Below, piece by piece: positions 45,090-53,834 of a stretch of DNA of 64,000 bases (position 1 is the first letter of the stretch; every line of letters begins with the position of its first letter). Made by a program: the position numbers and the translations under genes. Source of the stretch: Endobacterium cereale (GTDB taxonomy: Bacteria; Pseudomonadota; Alphaproteobacteria; Rhizobiales; Rhizobiaceae). Below the pieces are notes generated by a model, which had not been told where the DNA came from, did no database searches, and saw only the letters and a program-made list of their open reading frames with translations. The DNA lies in the NCBI RefSeq assembly GCF_009617585.1, contig NZ_WIXI01000040.1, positions 124,001 to 188,000 on the forward strand. The letters run 5' to 3'.

Positions 45090-46599
45090 TCCATTGACCG
45101 CTGGCGAATACAAGGCGATCGCCGCTTCTTTGCAGTTTCCCGCCAACGCATTCATCGATGGGGCATTTCGCCCTGCCGGCTCGGGCAAGACGTTTGCATC
45201 GACCAATCCGGCGACCGGTGATCTTCTTGCCGATATTGCTGCTTGTGATGCCTCGGATGTCGACTATGCCGTGACAAAGGCACGCGCTGCATTCGACGAT
45301 GGACGGTGGCGCCTGCGCTCTCCCGGCGAACGCAAGGAAGTGCTGCTGAGGCTCGCCAAGCTGATCGAAGAAAACCGCCATGAATTGGCAGTGATGGAGA
45401 GCCTCGACAGCGGCAAGCCGGTCCGCGAATGCCAGACCGTCGATATTCCCGACACCATCCATACGATCCGCTGGCATGCGGAACTGATCGACAAACTTTA
45501 CGATAACACCGCACCGGTAGGCGCCAATGCGTTGACGATGATCATCCGTGAGCCGGTCGGTGTCGTCGGCTGCGTGTTGCCATGGAATTTCCCGCTGTTG
45601 ATGCTGGCATGGAAGATCGGTCCGGCGCTCGCCGCCGGTTGCTCGGTCATCGTCAAGCCGGCAGAGGAAACCACGCTGACGACATTGCGTGTGGCTGAGC
45701 TTGCCCATGAAGCGGGCATTCCTGCCGGCGTCTTTAACATCGTCACCGGTGGCGGCAAGGAAGTGGGTGAGCCGCTCGGCATGCACATGGATGTCGATAT
45801 GGTCGCATTCACCGGATCGACACCGACCGGCCGTCGTTTCCTACGGTACGCGGCCGACTCCAATCTCAAGCGGGTGGTGCTCGAATGCGGCGGTAAAAAT
45901 CCCGCTGTTGTCTTGCCCGATGCGGAAGACCTCGACCTCGTGGCCGAGCAGGTCGTCAACGGCGCTTTCTGGAATATGGGTGAGAATTGCTCGGCAACGT
46001 CGCGCCTGATCGTTCATTCCGGCATCAAGGACGCGTTGCTGGAGCGGATCGGCGCTTACATGCGCGAGTGGCGCACTGGAGATCCGCTCGATCCGGAAAA
46101 TCGTGTGGGCGCGCTGGTCAGCAAGACGCATTTCTCAAAGGTCAATGCCTTCCTCGAAGAAGCCAGGAAGGAACAGTTGACGGTCGCTCATGGGGGCGAC
46201 ACCCGCGACGGTGTGTTTATCGAGCCGACCGTGGTGGATGGCGTGTCGCCCAACAGCAAGCTGTTCCGTGACGAGATCTTCGGGCCGATCCTGTCTGTCA
46301 CCACGTTCGAGACGCTTGCCGAAGCCGTCGCACTGGCCAATGACACCAATTACGGGCTGGCGGCATCGGTATATACCGGAAACCTGCGCAATGCGATCAG
46401 GCTGGCGCGAGAAATCCGTGCCGGCACTGTCACCGTCAACTGCTTCGGTGAGGGTGATGCCACGACACCGTTCGGCGGCTACAAGGAATCCGGTTTCGGC
46501 GGTCGCGACAAATCGATCTTCGCGCACGACAACTATTGTGAGCTCAAGACTGTCTGGATCGATATTTCCGATCGCTCTGTCGACGAGATGATCAGATGA
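45082..46599 (+). CDS. Aldehyde dehydrogenase, probable 2-oxoglutarate semialdehyde or aminoaldehyde dehydrogenase
   Basis: A 505-residue NAD(P)+-dependent ALDH. Oxyanion Asn in PWNFPLLM, cofactor loop FTGSTPTGR, general base Glu in LECGGKNP and nucleophile Cys in GENCSATSR. Sequence style is PuuC/GABA-type (ECGGKNPAVVLPDAEDLD and FGGYKESGFGGRDKS). It overlaps the deaminase gene by 8 bases, so its likely substrate is the semialdehyde made by the preceding enzyme. It might also serve the kdgD product. Confidence 0.85.
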   Translation: MHDPLTAGEYKAIAASLQFPANAFIDGAFRPAGSGKTFASTNPATGDLLADIAACDASDVDYAVTKARAAFDDGRWRLRSPGERKEVLLRLAKLIEENRHELAVMESLDSGKPVRECQTVDIPDTIHTIRWHAELIDKLYDNTAPVGANALTMIIREPVGVVGCVLPWNFPLLMLAWKIGPALAAGCSVIVKPAEETTLTTLRVAELAHEAGIPAGVFNIVTGGGKEVGEPLGMHMDVDMVAFTGSTPTGRRFLRYAADSNLKRVVLECGGKNPAVVLPDAEDLDLVAEQVVNGAFWNMGENCSATSRLIVHSGIKDALLERIGAYMREWRTGDPLDPENRVGALVSKTHFSKVNAFLEEARKEQLTVAHGGDTRDGVFIEPTVVDGVSPNSKLFRDEIFGPILSVTTFETLAEAVALANDTNYGLAASVYTGNLRNAIRLAREIRAGTVTVNCFGEGDATTPFGGYKESGFGGRDKSIFAHDNYCELKTVWIDISDRSVDEMIR

Positions 46600-47942
46600 C
46601 ACGCCATGTGGTCAGCCGGCTTCCCTGTGATACCGGGACATCCGGTTGGGAGGCGATTGGCGAACGAAGTTTTACCCTCAAGCCGTTGGAAGGCGATATC
46701 ACGGCCGACTGGCTGATCATTGGTGCAGGGTTCGCCGGCCTGTCGGCGGCGCGCCGGCTTTCGAGCCTGAGACCGGCGGACCGGATCGTCATTCTGGAAG
46801 CGCGCGAAGTGGCCAAGGGGCCTGCAGGGCGCAATTCAGGCTTTATGATCGATGTGCCGCACAACCTGTCTGCCGGCGAATACTCGGTCGCGGATGAAAC
46901 GGTGACGGCTGCCGAAATCCGCCAGAACCGGCTGGCGATCAACTTTGCCAGAAACATCGCCGAGGAGTTCGGCATGTCACGCGAGGTTTTCGATCCATCT
47001 GGCAAGGTGAATGCCGCGGCGTCCGCGCGCGGCATGGAGTTGAACGACAAATACGCCCGATCGCTGGGACGCATCGGTGAGGCGCACACGCTGCTGGACG
47101 CCGAGCAGATGCGCGAGATGACCGGCTCACACTATTATCGTGGAGGGTTGCATACACCCGGGGCGGTGATGATCCAGCCGGCGCGCTACATCCGTACTTT
47201 GGCGGCGGGCCTCCAGCCAAAAGTCTGCGTCCATGAACATTCGCCGGTGCTGGAACTGTCTAAGGCGGGGCGCGACTGGATCGCGAAATCCAGTCGAGGT
47301 TCGGTTACCGCCCCGAAGGTCATTCTCGGCGTGAATGGCCATATCGAAAGCTTTGGTCATTTTGCCGGACGGTTGCTGCACATCTTCACTTATGCGTCGA
47401 TGACCAAAGCCTTTTCAAAGGATGAGTTCGGCCCCGGTGTGAGCGGTAACGATCGCTGGGCCTTGCTGCCCGCTGATCCGATGGGGGCGACGGTCCGAAA
47501 AGTCACGTCCGAAGGCCGTTCGCGGATCGTGATCCGCACCCGGTTCACATACGATCCTGCATTGAAGGTTTCGGAGCAACGCGTCGCGCACATCGCTGCC
47601 GAACAGCGAAAATCCTTTGATGGGCGGTTCCCGGAAATGGCCGGCCTGCCGATGGATTACAGCTGGGCGGGGGCGCTCTGCCTCAGCAAGAACCACGTGC
47701 CTGCCTTCGGCGAGATCGAGGACGGGCTCTATTCGGCCTGCTGCGAGAATGGTCTTGGCACAGTCAAGAGCACACTCGCCGGCATGATGGCCGCGGATCT
47801 GGCGACAGGGTCCGGCTGTGCGGAGCTGGAACAATACAGAAATCAGCCGGAGCCGAGCAGGCTGCCGCCACAGCCGTTTGCCTGGCTGGGCGTCAACTCG
47901 GTCATCCGCTTTCAGGAATTGCGTGCCGGCCGCGAGGGTTGA
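46596..47942 (+). CDS. FAD-dependent amine/imino-acid oxidoreductase (DadA/PuuB-like)
   Basis: A 448-residue flavoprotein. Dinucleotide fold DWLIIGAGFAGLSAARRL (38-55), then VILEAREVAKGPAGRNSGFMID, and the C-terminal FAD-contact region ENGLGTVKSTLAGMMAADL. The RNSGF motif is that of PuuB/DadA-type oxidoreductases. Expected role: oxidation of a cyclic or N-methyl amine to an imine, for example a D-hydroxyproline, D-proline or demethylated betaine. It overlaps the ALDH gene by four bases. Soluble, with no signal peptide. Confidence 0.85.
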   Translation: MTRHVVSRLPCDTGTSGWEAIGERSFTLKPLEGDITADWLIIGAGFAGLSAARRLSSLRPADRIVILEAREVAKGPAGRNSGFMIDVPHNLSAGEYSVADETVTAAEIRQNRLAINFARNIAEEFGMSREVFDPSGKVNAAASARGMELNDKYARSLGRIGEAHTLLDAEQMREMTGSHYYRGGLHTPGAVMIQPARYIRTLAAGLQPKVCVHEHSPVLELSKAGRDWIAKSSRGSVTAPKVILGVNGHIESFGHFAGRLLHIFTYASMTKAFSKDEFGPGVSGNDRWALLPADPMGATVRKVTSEGRSRIVIRTRFTYDPALKVSEQRVAHIAAEQRKSFDGRFPEMAGLPMDYSWAGALCLSKNHVPAFGEIEDGLYSACCENGLGTVKSTLAGMMAADLATGSGCAELEQYRNQPEPSRLPPQPFAWLGVNSVIRFQELRAGREG

Positions 47943-48016
47943 TCTGGCCGCGCCACGCGATGTGAAGTGCATGCAACGAAAAATGAAAATGGGAACCGAA
48001 ACTAGGAGTGATGGAA

Positions 48017-48868
48017 ATGAAAAGTATGTGGAAGGCGCTTTGCGCCGCTGCCATGATCGGCATGAGCATGCTTCCTGCTCGCGCGGAAGAGAAGACCATC
48101 AGCATGGGCACCCTGTCCTGGGAGGACCTGACGCCGATCACCGGCATCACCAAGAAGGTGCTTGAGGACGCCGGTTATACCGTCAAGGTTACGGAGTTCT
48201 CCGAATGGGGCATCGCCTATGCCGCGCTTGCCAAGGGCGATATCCAGGTTCTGGCCTCGCAAACCGATTACGTCGCTCACGATTACTGGAACAAGAACAA
48301 GAACCGGCTGGAAAAGATTTCGCCTGTCTCGCACGGTCTCTATCAGGGCATCGCCGTCCCAAAATACGTCCCGATCGACTCCCTCGAACAGCTTAACGAA
48401 AACAGTGACAAGTTTTCCGGCAAGATCATCGGCATCGAGCCGGGGTCCGGCCTGATGCGTGATGCGTCGAATGCGGTCAAGGATTACGGCATCAAGCTGC
48501 AACTCGTCGAAGGCAGCACCGCGGCGATGACCGCCGCACTGAAATCCGCTTATGATCGCCAGGAATGGATTGCTGTCACGATATGGGAACCGTCGTGGAT
48601 GGTTCAGAAATACGAAGTAAAATATCTCAAGGATCCAAAGAACGTCTTCCCCCCGCCACAGGGGTATTACTGGATCGGCCAGAAAGGCTTTTCCGAAAAG
48701 AACCCGCATGCCCGTGAAGTCATGGCGAGCGTCTACGTGCCGATTGCTGAAATCACTGGCATCAACGGGGCGGTGAAGGACGGCAAGACCATGGACCAGG
48801 CGGTTCAGGATTGGGTCGGTGCCCACGCGGATCTGATCAAGCGCTGGGAAAACATCAAGAAGGATTGA
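48017..48868 (+). CDS. Glycine/proline-betaine-type ABC substrate-binding protein (OpuAC domain)
   Basis: A 283-residue periplasmic protein with a signal peptide (ALCAAAMIGMSMLPARA, cleavage near 23). The OpuAC fold is evident: ISMGTLSWEDLTPITGITKKVLEDAGYTVKV, WGIAYAALAKGDIQVLASQTDYVAHDYW and GSTAAMTAALKSAYDRQEWIAVTIWEPSWMVQKYEVKYL. Trp35, Trp64, Trp190, Trp194 and Trp219 are candidate cation-pi cage residues for a quaternary ammonium. Start 48017 has AGGAG 8 bases upstream. It defines the ligand class of the cluster: a betaine. Confidence 0.9.
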   Translation: MKSMWKALCAAAMIGMSMLPARAEEKTISMGTLSWEDLTPITGITKKVLEDAGYTVKVTEFSEWGIAYAALAKGDIQVLASQTDYVAHDYWNKNKNRLEKISPVSHGLYQGIAVPKYVPIDSLEQLNENSDKFSGKIIGIEPGSGLMRDASNAVKDYGIKLQLVEGSTAAMTAALKSAYDRQEWIAVTIWEPSWMVQKYEVKYLKDPKNVFPPPQGYYWIGQKGFSEKNPHAREVMASVYVPIAEITGINGAVKDGKTMDQAVQDWVGAHADLIKRWENIKKD

Positions 48869-48879
48869 TGGCATTCGAC

Positions 48880-48901
48880 GGTCGCCCGGCGACGGGCGAC
48901 C
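48880..48901 (+). other. Intercistronic stem-loop after the betaine-binding-protein gene
   Basis: Perfect 9-bp stem (48880-48888 with 48893-48901), GCGA tetraloop (a GNRA fold), 11 bases past the stop. No T-run; probably an mRNA stabiliser. Confidence 0.6.
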
Positions 48902-48950
48902 GCTCCCGACACAAGAAAGAAGCCAACCCGATTGGCTCAAGGGGTCCGCT

Positions 48951-50042
48951 ATGAGTGTTGCAAATGCCGGTACCGATGAAGTCCTGATCGACTGCCAGTC
49001 GCTCTTCAAGGTTTTTGGAGACAAGTCCGAAGCCGCGATGAAGGCCATAACCGAACGCGGTCTGGGCAAAAAGGACGTGCTTCGCGATTTCAGCTGCGTT
49101 CTGGGTGTAAGCAACGCCAGCCTCAAGGTCCGACGTGGCGAAATCTTCTGTATCATGGGGCTGTCGGGCAGCGGAAAATCGACGCTTATCCGGCTGCTCA
49201 ACAAGCTGATAACGCCCAGTTCTGGAAAGGTGATCGTTAAGGGGCGGGATCTTTCGGCCCTGTCTGCAGTCGAGTTACGGCAGATGCGCGCCAAAAACAT
49301 CGGCATGGTGTTTCAGAACGTCGCGCTCCTGCCGCATCGAACCGTTCTCGAAAACGCAGCCTTCGGGCTGGAAGTTCAGGGCGTGGCAAAAACCGAACGA
49401 AATCGCACGGCCACTGAGGCGCTCGAAAAGGTCGGACTGGGAGACTGGTTGACCCGTTATCCGCGCGAACTGTCGGGAGGCATGCAGCAACGCGTCGGTC
49501 TGGCGCGCGCACTTGCCTCAGATCCCGAAATCATTCTCATGGACGAACCTTTCAGCGCGTTGGATCCCTTGATCCGCAGACAGTTGCAGGACGAGTTCCG
49601 TGAGCTGACCAAATCACTTGGAAAGTCCGCGGTTTTCATCACGCACGATCTCGACGAGGCAATCCGTATTGGCGATCGGATCGCCATCATGAAGGATGGA
49701 GCGATCATCCAAACGGGAACGGCCGAGCATATCATCCTCAATCCTGCCGACGATTATGTCGCCGAATTCGTCGCCGGCATCTCGCGGCTGCACCTCATCA
49801 AGGCACATTCGGTGATGGTGAGCCTGGCCGACTATGAAAAAATCAGGCCGGGAGCAGATCTCGGCACGCTGATACACACCTCACCCAGTGCGGATATCGA
49901 TGAACTGATCACCTTGATGATCCGCTCCGATCAGGACGCGCTGGCTGTCCGGGAAAACGATCGTCTTCTCGGAGTGGTGACGCCACGCAGCCTGCTGCTG
50001 GGGGTTAAGGGTGAAAGCCCGAACCACCCTGCGCATGCGTAA
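48951..50042 (+). CDS. Betaine ABC transporter ATPase (ProV/OpuA-type)
   Basis: A 363-residue ATPase with Walker A GLSGSGKS (70-77), Q-loop MVFQNVALLPHRTVLENAAFGLEVQG, signature LSGGMQQRVGLARAL, Walker B IILMDEPFSALDPLIRRQ and H-loop ITHDLDEAI. The ~50-residue N-terminal lead and the FGLEVQG wording are typical of ProV. The C-terminal ~90 residues are a reduced CBS-like region (LITLMIRSDQDALAVRENDRLLGVVTPRSLL) that may respond to ionic strength. The ATG follows GGGGTCC. Confidence 0.92.
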   Translation: MSVANAGTDEVLIDCQSLFKVFGDKSEAAMKAITERGLGKKDVLRDFSCVLGVSNASLKVRRGEIFCIMGLSGSGKSTLIRLLNKLITPSSGKVIVKGRDLSALSAVELRQMRAKNIGMVFQNVALLPHRTVLENAAFGLEVQGVAKTERNRTATEALEKVGLGDWLTRYPRELSGGMQQRVGLARALASDPEIILMDEPFSALDPLIRRQLQDEFRELTKSLGKSAVFITHDLDEAIRIGDRIAIMKDGAIIQTGTAEHIILNPADDYVAEFVAGISRLHLIKAHSVMVSLADYEKIRPGADLGTLIHTSPSADIDELITLMIRSDQDALAVRENDRLLGVVTPRSLLLGVKGESPNHPAHA

Positions 50043-50056
50043 GGAGGGCTCGTGTC

Positions 50057-50905
50057 ATGGACATGTCCGCCTTTACCGATGCCTTCGATGCATGGACGGA
50101 TTCAGCGCTTGAATGGTTGAGCGAGAATGGGGAATTCCTGTTCGAATATATCCGCTGGCTGCTCGAGGGGCTTTATGACGCCATCCTTTGGCTGCTCGAG
50201 ATGCCGCCGTTCTACGTGGTGGTTTTGATAACGATGCTGATCGGCTGGCGTCTGGTCGGTCTCTGGTTTGCGCTCATCGGCGGGGTCGCTCTGTCGCTCT
50301 GCTTCTCCATGGGGTTGTGGAGCGAGACGATGAGTACCCTTGCTCTGGTGCTGACAGCCACGAGCTTTGCACTCGTAATCGGAATTCCGGTGGGTGTCGC
50401 GGCAGGCTTTTTCACGCGCCTCGATCGGTTCATGGAGCCGGCGCTCGACCTCATCCAGACCTTGCCGCCCTACATCTATCTTCTGCCCGCCATTGCATTG
50501 CTTGGCTACGGTCCCGCAACGGCGCTTGTTGCCACGGTCATTGTCGCAATGCCACCCGTGATCAGGCTGACATCCCTCGGCATTCGCATGACGCCCAACG
50601 AGTTTCTGGAATTGGGGCAGGCCAGCGGCATGACGCCGATCCAGATGTTCTTCAAGATCCGTCTTCCATTTGCCTTGCCCAGCATCATGGCCGGCATCAA
50701 TCAGAGCCTGATGATGGCATTCGGCATGGTGGTCATTGCCGGTATCGTTGGCTCCGGCGGGCTTGGTGAGACCATTTACGGATCAATCCGAACGCTCGAT
50801 ATCGCCACCTCGATCAACGCCGCCATCGCAATTGTCGTGCTGACGATGATACTTGACCGGATTACCCAGAGCGCCGGCCGCATGCGTAACGGGAGGAAAG
50901 CATGA
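50057..50905 (+). CDS. Betaine ABC transporter permease 1 (ProW-like)
   Basis: A 282-residue permease. An N-terminal segment (WTDSALEWLSENGEFLFEYIRWLLEGLYDAILWLLE) precedes the core ProW helices: VALSLCFSMGLWSETMSTLALVLTATSFALVIGIPVG, LDLIQTLPPYIYLLPAIALLGYG and the coupling loop PNEFLELGQASGMTPIQMFFKIRLPFALPSI. AAGGAGGG lies upstream. The stop overlaps the next permease start (ATGA). Confidence 0.9.
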   Translation: MDMSAFTDAFDAWTDSALEWLSENGEFLFEYIRWLLEGLYDAILWLLEMPPFYVVVLITMLIGWRLVGLWFALIGGVALSLCFSMGLWSETMSTLALVLTATSFALVIGIPVGVAAGFFTRLDRFMEPALDLIQTLPPYIYLLPAIALLGYGPATALVATVIVAMPPVIRLTSLGIRMTPNEFLELGQASGMTPIQMFFKIRLPFALPSIMAGINQSLMMAFGMVVIAGIVGSGGLGETIYGSIRTLDIATSINAAIAIVVLTMILDRITQSAGRMRNGRKA

Positions 50906-51753
50906 ACCCTTCGGAGCTGCAGTTTTCTCCGGGCGCATTTCTGGCCCCGGTCGTGGATTGGCTCAATGCCAACCTTCATCCTGTGTTTGCCGCGATCACC
51001 GTGGTGATCGAAGCTGTTCTGGGTGCGATAGAGGCGGGGCTTCTGTTCCTGCCGCCTTTCGCGGTGATAGTCATCGTCGCGGCGCTTGCATTTTTCTGCG
51101 TCAACTGGCGTGTGGCGCTGCTCTCTGCTTTTTGCCTGGGCTTCTGCCTTGTCGTCGGCTTCTGGACGGCGTCCATGCAGACAATCGCTCTGGTCGCCGT
51201 CGCGGTCCTCATCTCCGTGGCGGTGGCGTTTCCTCTCGGCGTCCTTTGCTCACGTCACAAGATGCTTGAGATGTTCGTGCGTCCTGTTCTCGACGTCATG
51301 CAGACCGTTCCGCCATGGGTCTATCTCATTCCCGCGGTGATGATCTTCAGCCTTGGTCGCGTGCCGGCTATCATCGCCACGATCGTTTACGGCATTCCGC
51401 CGATGCTGCGCCTGACCACGCTTGCGTTCAACCAGATACGGCATGAATTCCGGGAACTCGGCAGCGCCATCGGAGCGCCTCCGCGTGCCATCTTGTTCAA
51501 GATCGAACTGCCGCTTGCCACGCGTACGCTTCTTGTCGGCCTCAACCAATGCATTCTTCTGTCGCTGGCCATGGTCGTTCTCGCCGGCCTTGTTGGTGCC
51601 GGCGGGCTTGGTGCCGAGGTGACCCGCGGACTGACGCGTATGGAGATGGGCCTCGGGCTGAGGGCCGGCCTTGCAATCGTTGCCGTCGCCATCTTGCTCG
51701 ACCGTCTGTCACGCGGTCTGCTCGATCGCGGCCCTATGCCTTCGGCCCCCTAG
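50902..51753 (+). CDS. Betaine ABC transporter permease 2 (ProW-like)
   Basis: A 283-residue second ProW-like permease: IEAGLLFLPPFAVIVIVAALAFFCVNWRVALLSAFCLGF, LDVMQTVPPWVYLIPAVMIFSLG and coupling loop RHEFRELGSAIGAPPRAILFKIELPLATRTLLVG. Together with permease 1 it would make a heterodimeric channel, whereas most ProVWX systems use one ProW. ATG coupled to the previous stop. The ATPase gene is upstream. Confidence 0.9.
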   Translation: MNPSELQFSPGAFLAPVVDWLNANLHPVFAAITVVIEAVLGAIEAGLLFLPPFAVIVIVAALAFFCVNWRVALLSAFCLGFCLVVGFWTASMQTIALVAVAVLISVAVAFPLGVLCSRHKMLEMFVRPVLDVMQTVPPWVYLIPAVMIFSLGRVPAIIATIVYGIPPMLRLTTLAFNQIRHEFRELGSAIGAPPRAILFKIELPLATRTLLVGLNQCILLSLAMVVLAGLVGAGGLGAEVTRGLTRMEMGLGLRAGLAIVAVAILLDRLSRGLLDRGPMPSAP

Positions 51754-51767
51754 AACGGAGAATGACG

Positions 51768-52766
51768 ATGAGGCGGAGCTTCTTCTGTATCGACAGTCAC
51801 GCCTGCGGCAACCCGGTTCGGCTGGTCGCCGGTGGTGGTCCCTTGCTCCCCCATTTGCCGATGGCGGAACGCCGAGAAATTTTTGTTCGCGATCACGACT
51901 GGATTCGCAAGGCATTGATGTTTGAACCGCGCGGTCACGACGTCATGTCGGGCTCAATCATCTATCCGGCTTATCGTGAGGATTGCGATTTTGCGGTGTT
52001 GTTCATCGAAGTGAGCGGTTGCCTGCCGATGTGCGGGGCCGGGACGATCGGCACCGTGACTGCCGCCATAGAGGAGGGACTTGTCACGCCGCGTCAGCCG
52101 GGAAGAGTGGCGGTAGAGACGCCGGCCGGCCGCGTTGATGTCGCTTACGAGATTGCGGATGGCCGCGTGGCGTCGGTTCGTCTTCATAATGTCCCGAGTT
52201 ATCTACATAAAGCGGATGTCGAAGTCGAAGTTGCCGGCATGGGGCTGCTGCAAGTCGATATTGCCTATGGCGGCAATTTTTATGCGGTCATAGAGCCCCA
52301 GAAAAACTGGCCCGGACTTGCCGGAATGACAGCGGCGCAGATCATTGCCGCCAGCAAACATCTGCGGAATGCTCTGGCTGAGATCTGTCATCCGGTTCAT
52401 CCAGAGGATTCTCGTATCAGCGGTGTTCATCATGCCATCTGGTGCGATAGGCCCACCGACCAGGAAAGCGACGGCCGCGGTGCCGTGTTTTATGGAGAAC
52501 AGGCGATAGACCGGTCGCCCGGCGGTACGGGGACGTCCGCACGAATGGCGCAGCTTCACGGAAAGAACCGTCTCAAGACCGGCCAGTCATTCCGCAACAA
52601 GAGCCTTATCGGCACCGTTTTCGAAGGGCGGGTCGAGGCCGAAACTCAGGTCGGTCCCTTCCGCGGCATCTTGCCGAGCATAGGTGGCTGGGCCCGGGTT
52701 ATCGGGCACAATACAATTTTCGTGGACGATCGCGACCCTCTCGCCCATGGCTTTCAGATCAAGTAG
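51768..52766 (+). CDS. Proline-racemase-family enzyme with Cys/Gly active-site pair
   Basis: A 332-residue member of the proline racemase / 4-hydroxyproline epimerase superfamily. Cys89 is in LPMCGAGTIG, as in epimerases. The second catalytic position, normally Cys in DRSPCGTG (or Thr in dehydratases), is Gly252 in DRSPGGTGTS. Length and framing (IDSHACGNPVRLVAGG, GGNFYAVIEPQ) are those of 4-hydroxyproline epimerases. In a betaine cluster it may epimerise or eliminate on an N-methylated hydroxyproline; classical two-base racemisation is not possible. Start 51768 has GGAG 7 bases upstream (an ATG at 51762 is too close). Confidence 0.83.
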   Translation: MRRSFFCIDSHACGNPVRLVAGGGPLLPHLPMAERREIFVRDHDWIRKALMFEPRGHDVMSGSIIYPAYREDCDFAVLFIEVSGCLPMCGAGTIGTVTAAIEEGLVTPRQPGRVAVETPAGRVDVAYEIADGRVASVRLHNVPSYLHKADVEVEVAGMGLLQVDIAYGGNFYAVIEPQKNWPGLAGMTAAQIIAASKHLRNALAEICHPVHPEDSRISGVHHAIWCDRPTDQESDGRGAVFYGEQAIDRSPGGTGTSARMAQLHGKNRLKTGQSFRNKSLIGTVFEGRVEAETQVGPFRGILPSIGGWARVIGHNTIFVDDRDPLAHGFQIK

Positions 52767-52806
52767 AATTCCCTATGCCGAAGGCAGTCGGGCGGAGGAA
52801 AAGACA

Positions 52807-53817
52807 ATGCGATCTGACGAGAGCAAGCCGGGGAATGTGACAAAAGCCGCCGAGCGCTTGAAGGTCGGTTTTGTTCTGGCGCGCTCCTTTACCCTGTCTG
52901 CCTTTGCGATGTTCGTCGATACATTGCGTCTTGCCAGCGACGAGGACGATCGCTCCGGCAGGATACATGCCGACTGGCAGGTTTTGGGAAGCACACGCCA
53001 TCTGATCACGTCGAGCTGTGGTATCCAGGTGGCACCGACTTCCGATTTCGTTGATCCGAGCCGATACGACTACATCGTCGTGGTCGGAGGCCTTCTTTCG
53101 GTTAAGGAACCCGTCGACCGGGAAACAGTGAATTTTCTCAAAAAGGCAGCCTTACAGAAGGTTCCGCTTATTGGCCTGTGCACGGGTACATTCATCCTTG
53201 CGGAAGCCGGCTTGATGAAGGGGCACGTTACCTGTGTCAGCTGGCTGCATGCGCGTGCGTTTCAGGAAAGGTTTCCCGATTTGCCCGTTCGTTCCGATCG
53301 CATCTTCAATCTGGACCGGCGGCGCGGGTCTTGCGCCGGCGGTAGCAGTGCGGCGGACATTGCGGCGGCACTCGTGCGCCGACATATCAGCCCGCATGCG
53401 GAGAAAAAGGCATTGGAAGTCCTGCAGATCGTCAAGGCGCGATCGTCCGCGGATGTCCAGCCTCGCCGCGCCCTTGAGGAAAAATACGAGGATCCGCGCA
53501 TCCGTGCGGTGATGATCAGGATGGAGCAGCATCTCGACGAAGAACTCGATATGGGAGACCTCGGCAGTGCTGTCGGTCTTTCTCAACGTCAGTTGGAAAG
53601 GCTGTTCCAGAAGTCGATAGGCACGTCTCCCGCCAGGGCTTTTGGCAAGATCCGCATGGAGCGCGCAAGGCTCCTTCTGGCGCAATCCAGTGCCTCGCTC
53701 ATCGAAATTGCACTTGATGTCGGATATCGCAACTCCGCGCATTTCTCACGTGCCTTCAAGCGCGAATTCGGGCACACGCCTTCAAGTTTGCGCTCACGCA
53801 AGGCGGTCGTGAACTGA
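52807..53817 (+). CDS. GlxA-type AraC regulator (DJ-1/PfpI-like N-terminal domain)
   Basis: A 336-residue regulator. Residues ~15-190 form the amidotransferase-like sensor domain: VGFVLARSFTLSAFAMFVDTLRLASDE, YDYIVVVGGLL and PLIGLCTGTFILAEAGLM with the nucleophile-elbow Cys. The C-terminal AraC HTH is ELDMGDLGSAVGLSQRQLERLFQKSIGTSPARAFG plus IEIALDVGYRNSAHFSRAFKREFGHTPSSLR. GlxA-type regulators of the GbdR/CdhR/ArgR group control glycine-betaine, carnitine and arginine catabolism. Last gene of the ten-gene run; it probably activates it and the convergent Rieske genes. Confidence 0.9.
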   Translation: MRSDESKPGNVTKAAERLKVGFVLARSFTLSAFAMFVDTLRLASDEDDRSGRIHADWQVLGSTRHLITSSCGIQVAPTSDFVDPSRYDYIVVVGGLLSVKEPVDRETVNFLKKAALQKVPLIGLCTGTFILAEAGLMKGHVTCVSWLHARAFQERFPDLPVRSDRIFNLDRRRGSCAGGSSAADIAAALVRRHISPHAEKKALEVLQIVKARSSADVQPRRALEEKYEDPRIRAVMIRMEQHLDEELDMGDLGSAVGLSQRQLERLFQKSIGTSPARAFGKIRMERARLLLAQSSASLIEIALDVGYRNSAHFSRAFKREFGHTPSSLRSRKAVVN

Positions 53818-53834
53818 TCCGTTTCGGGCAGTCC

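Noticed and set aside
51768..52766. Calling this gene a standard 4-hydroxyproline 2-epimerase
   Set aside because: The second catalytic Cys is Gly, so the standard two-base assignment is not supported despite the close overall resemblance.
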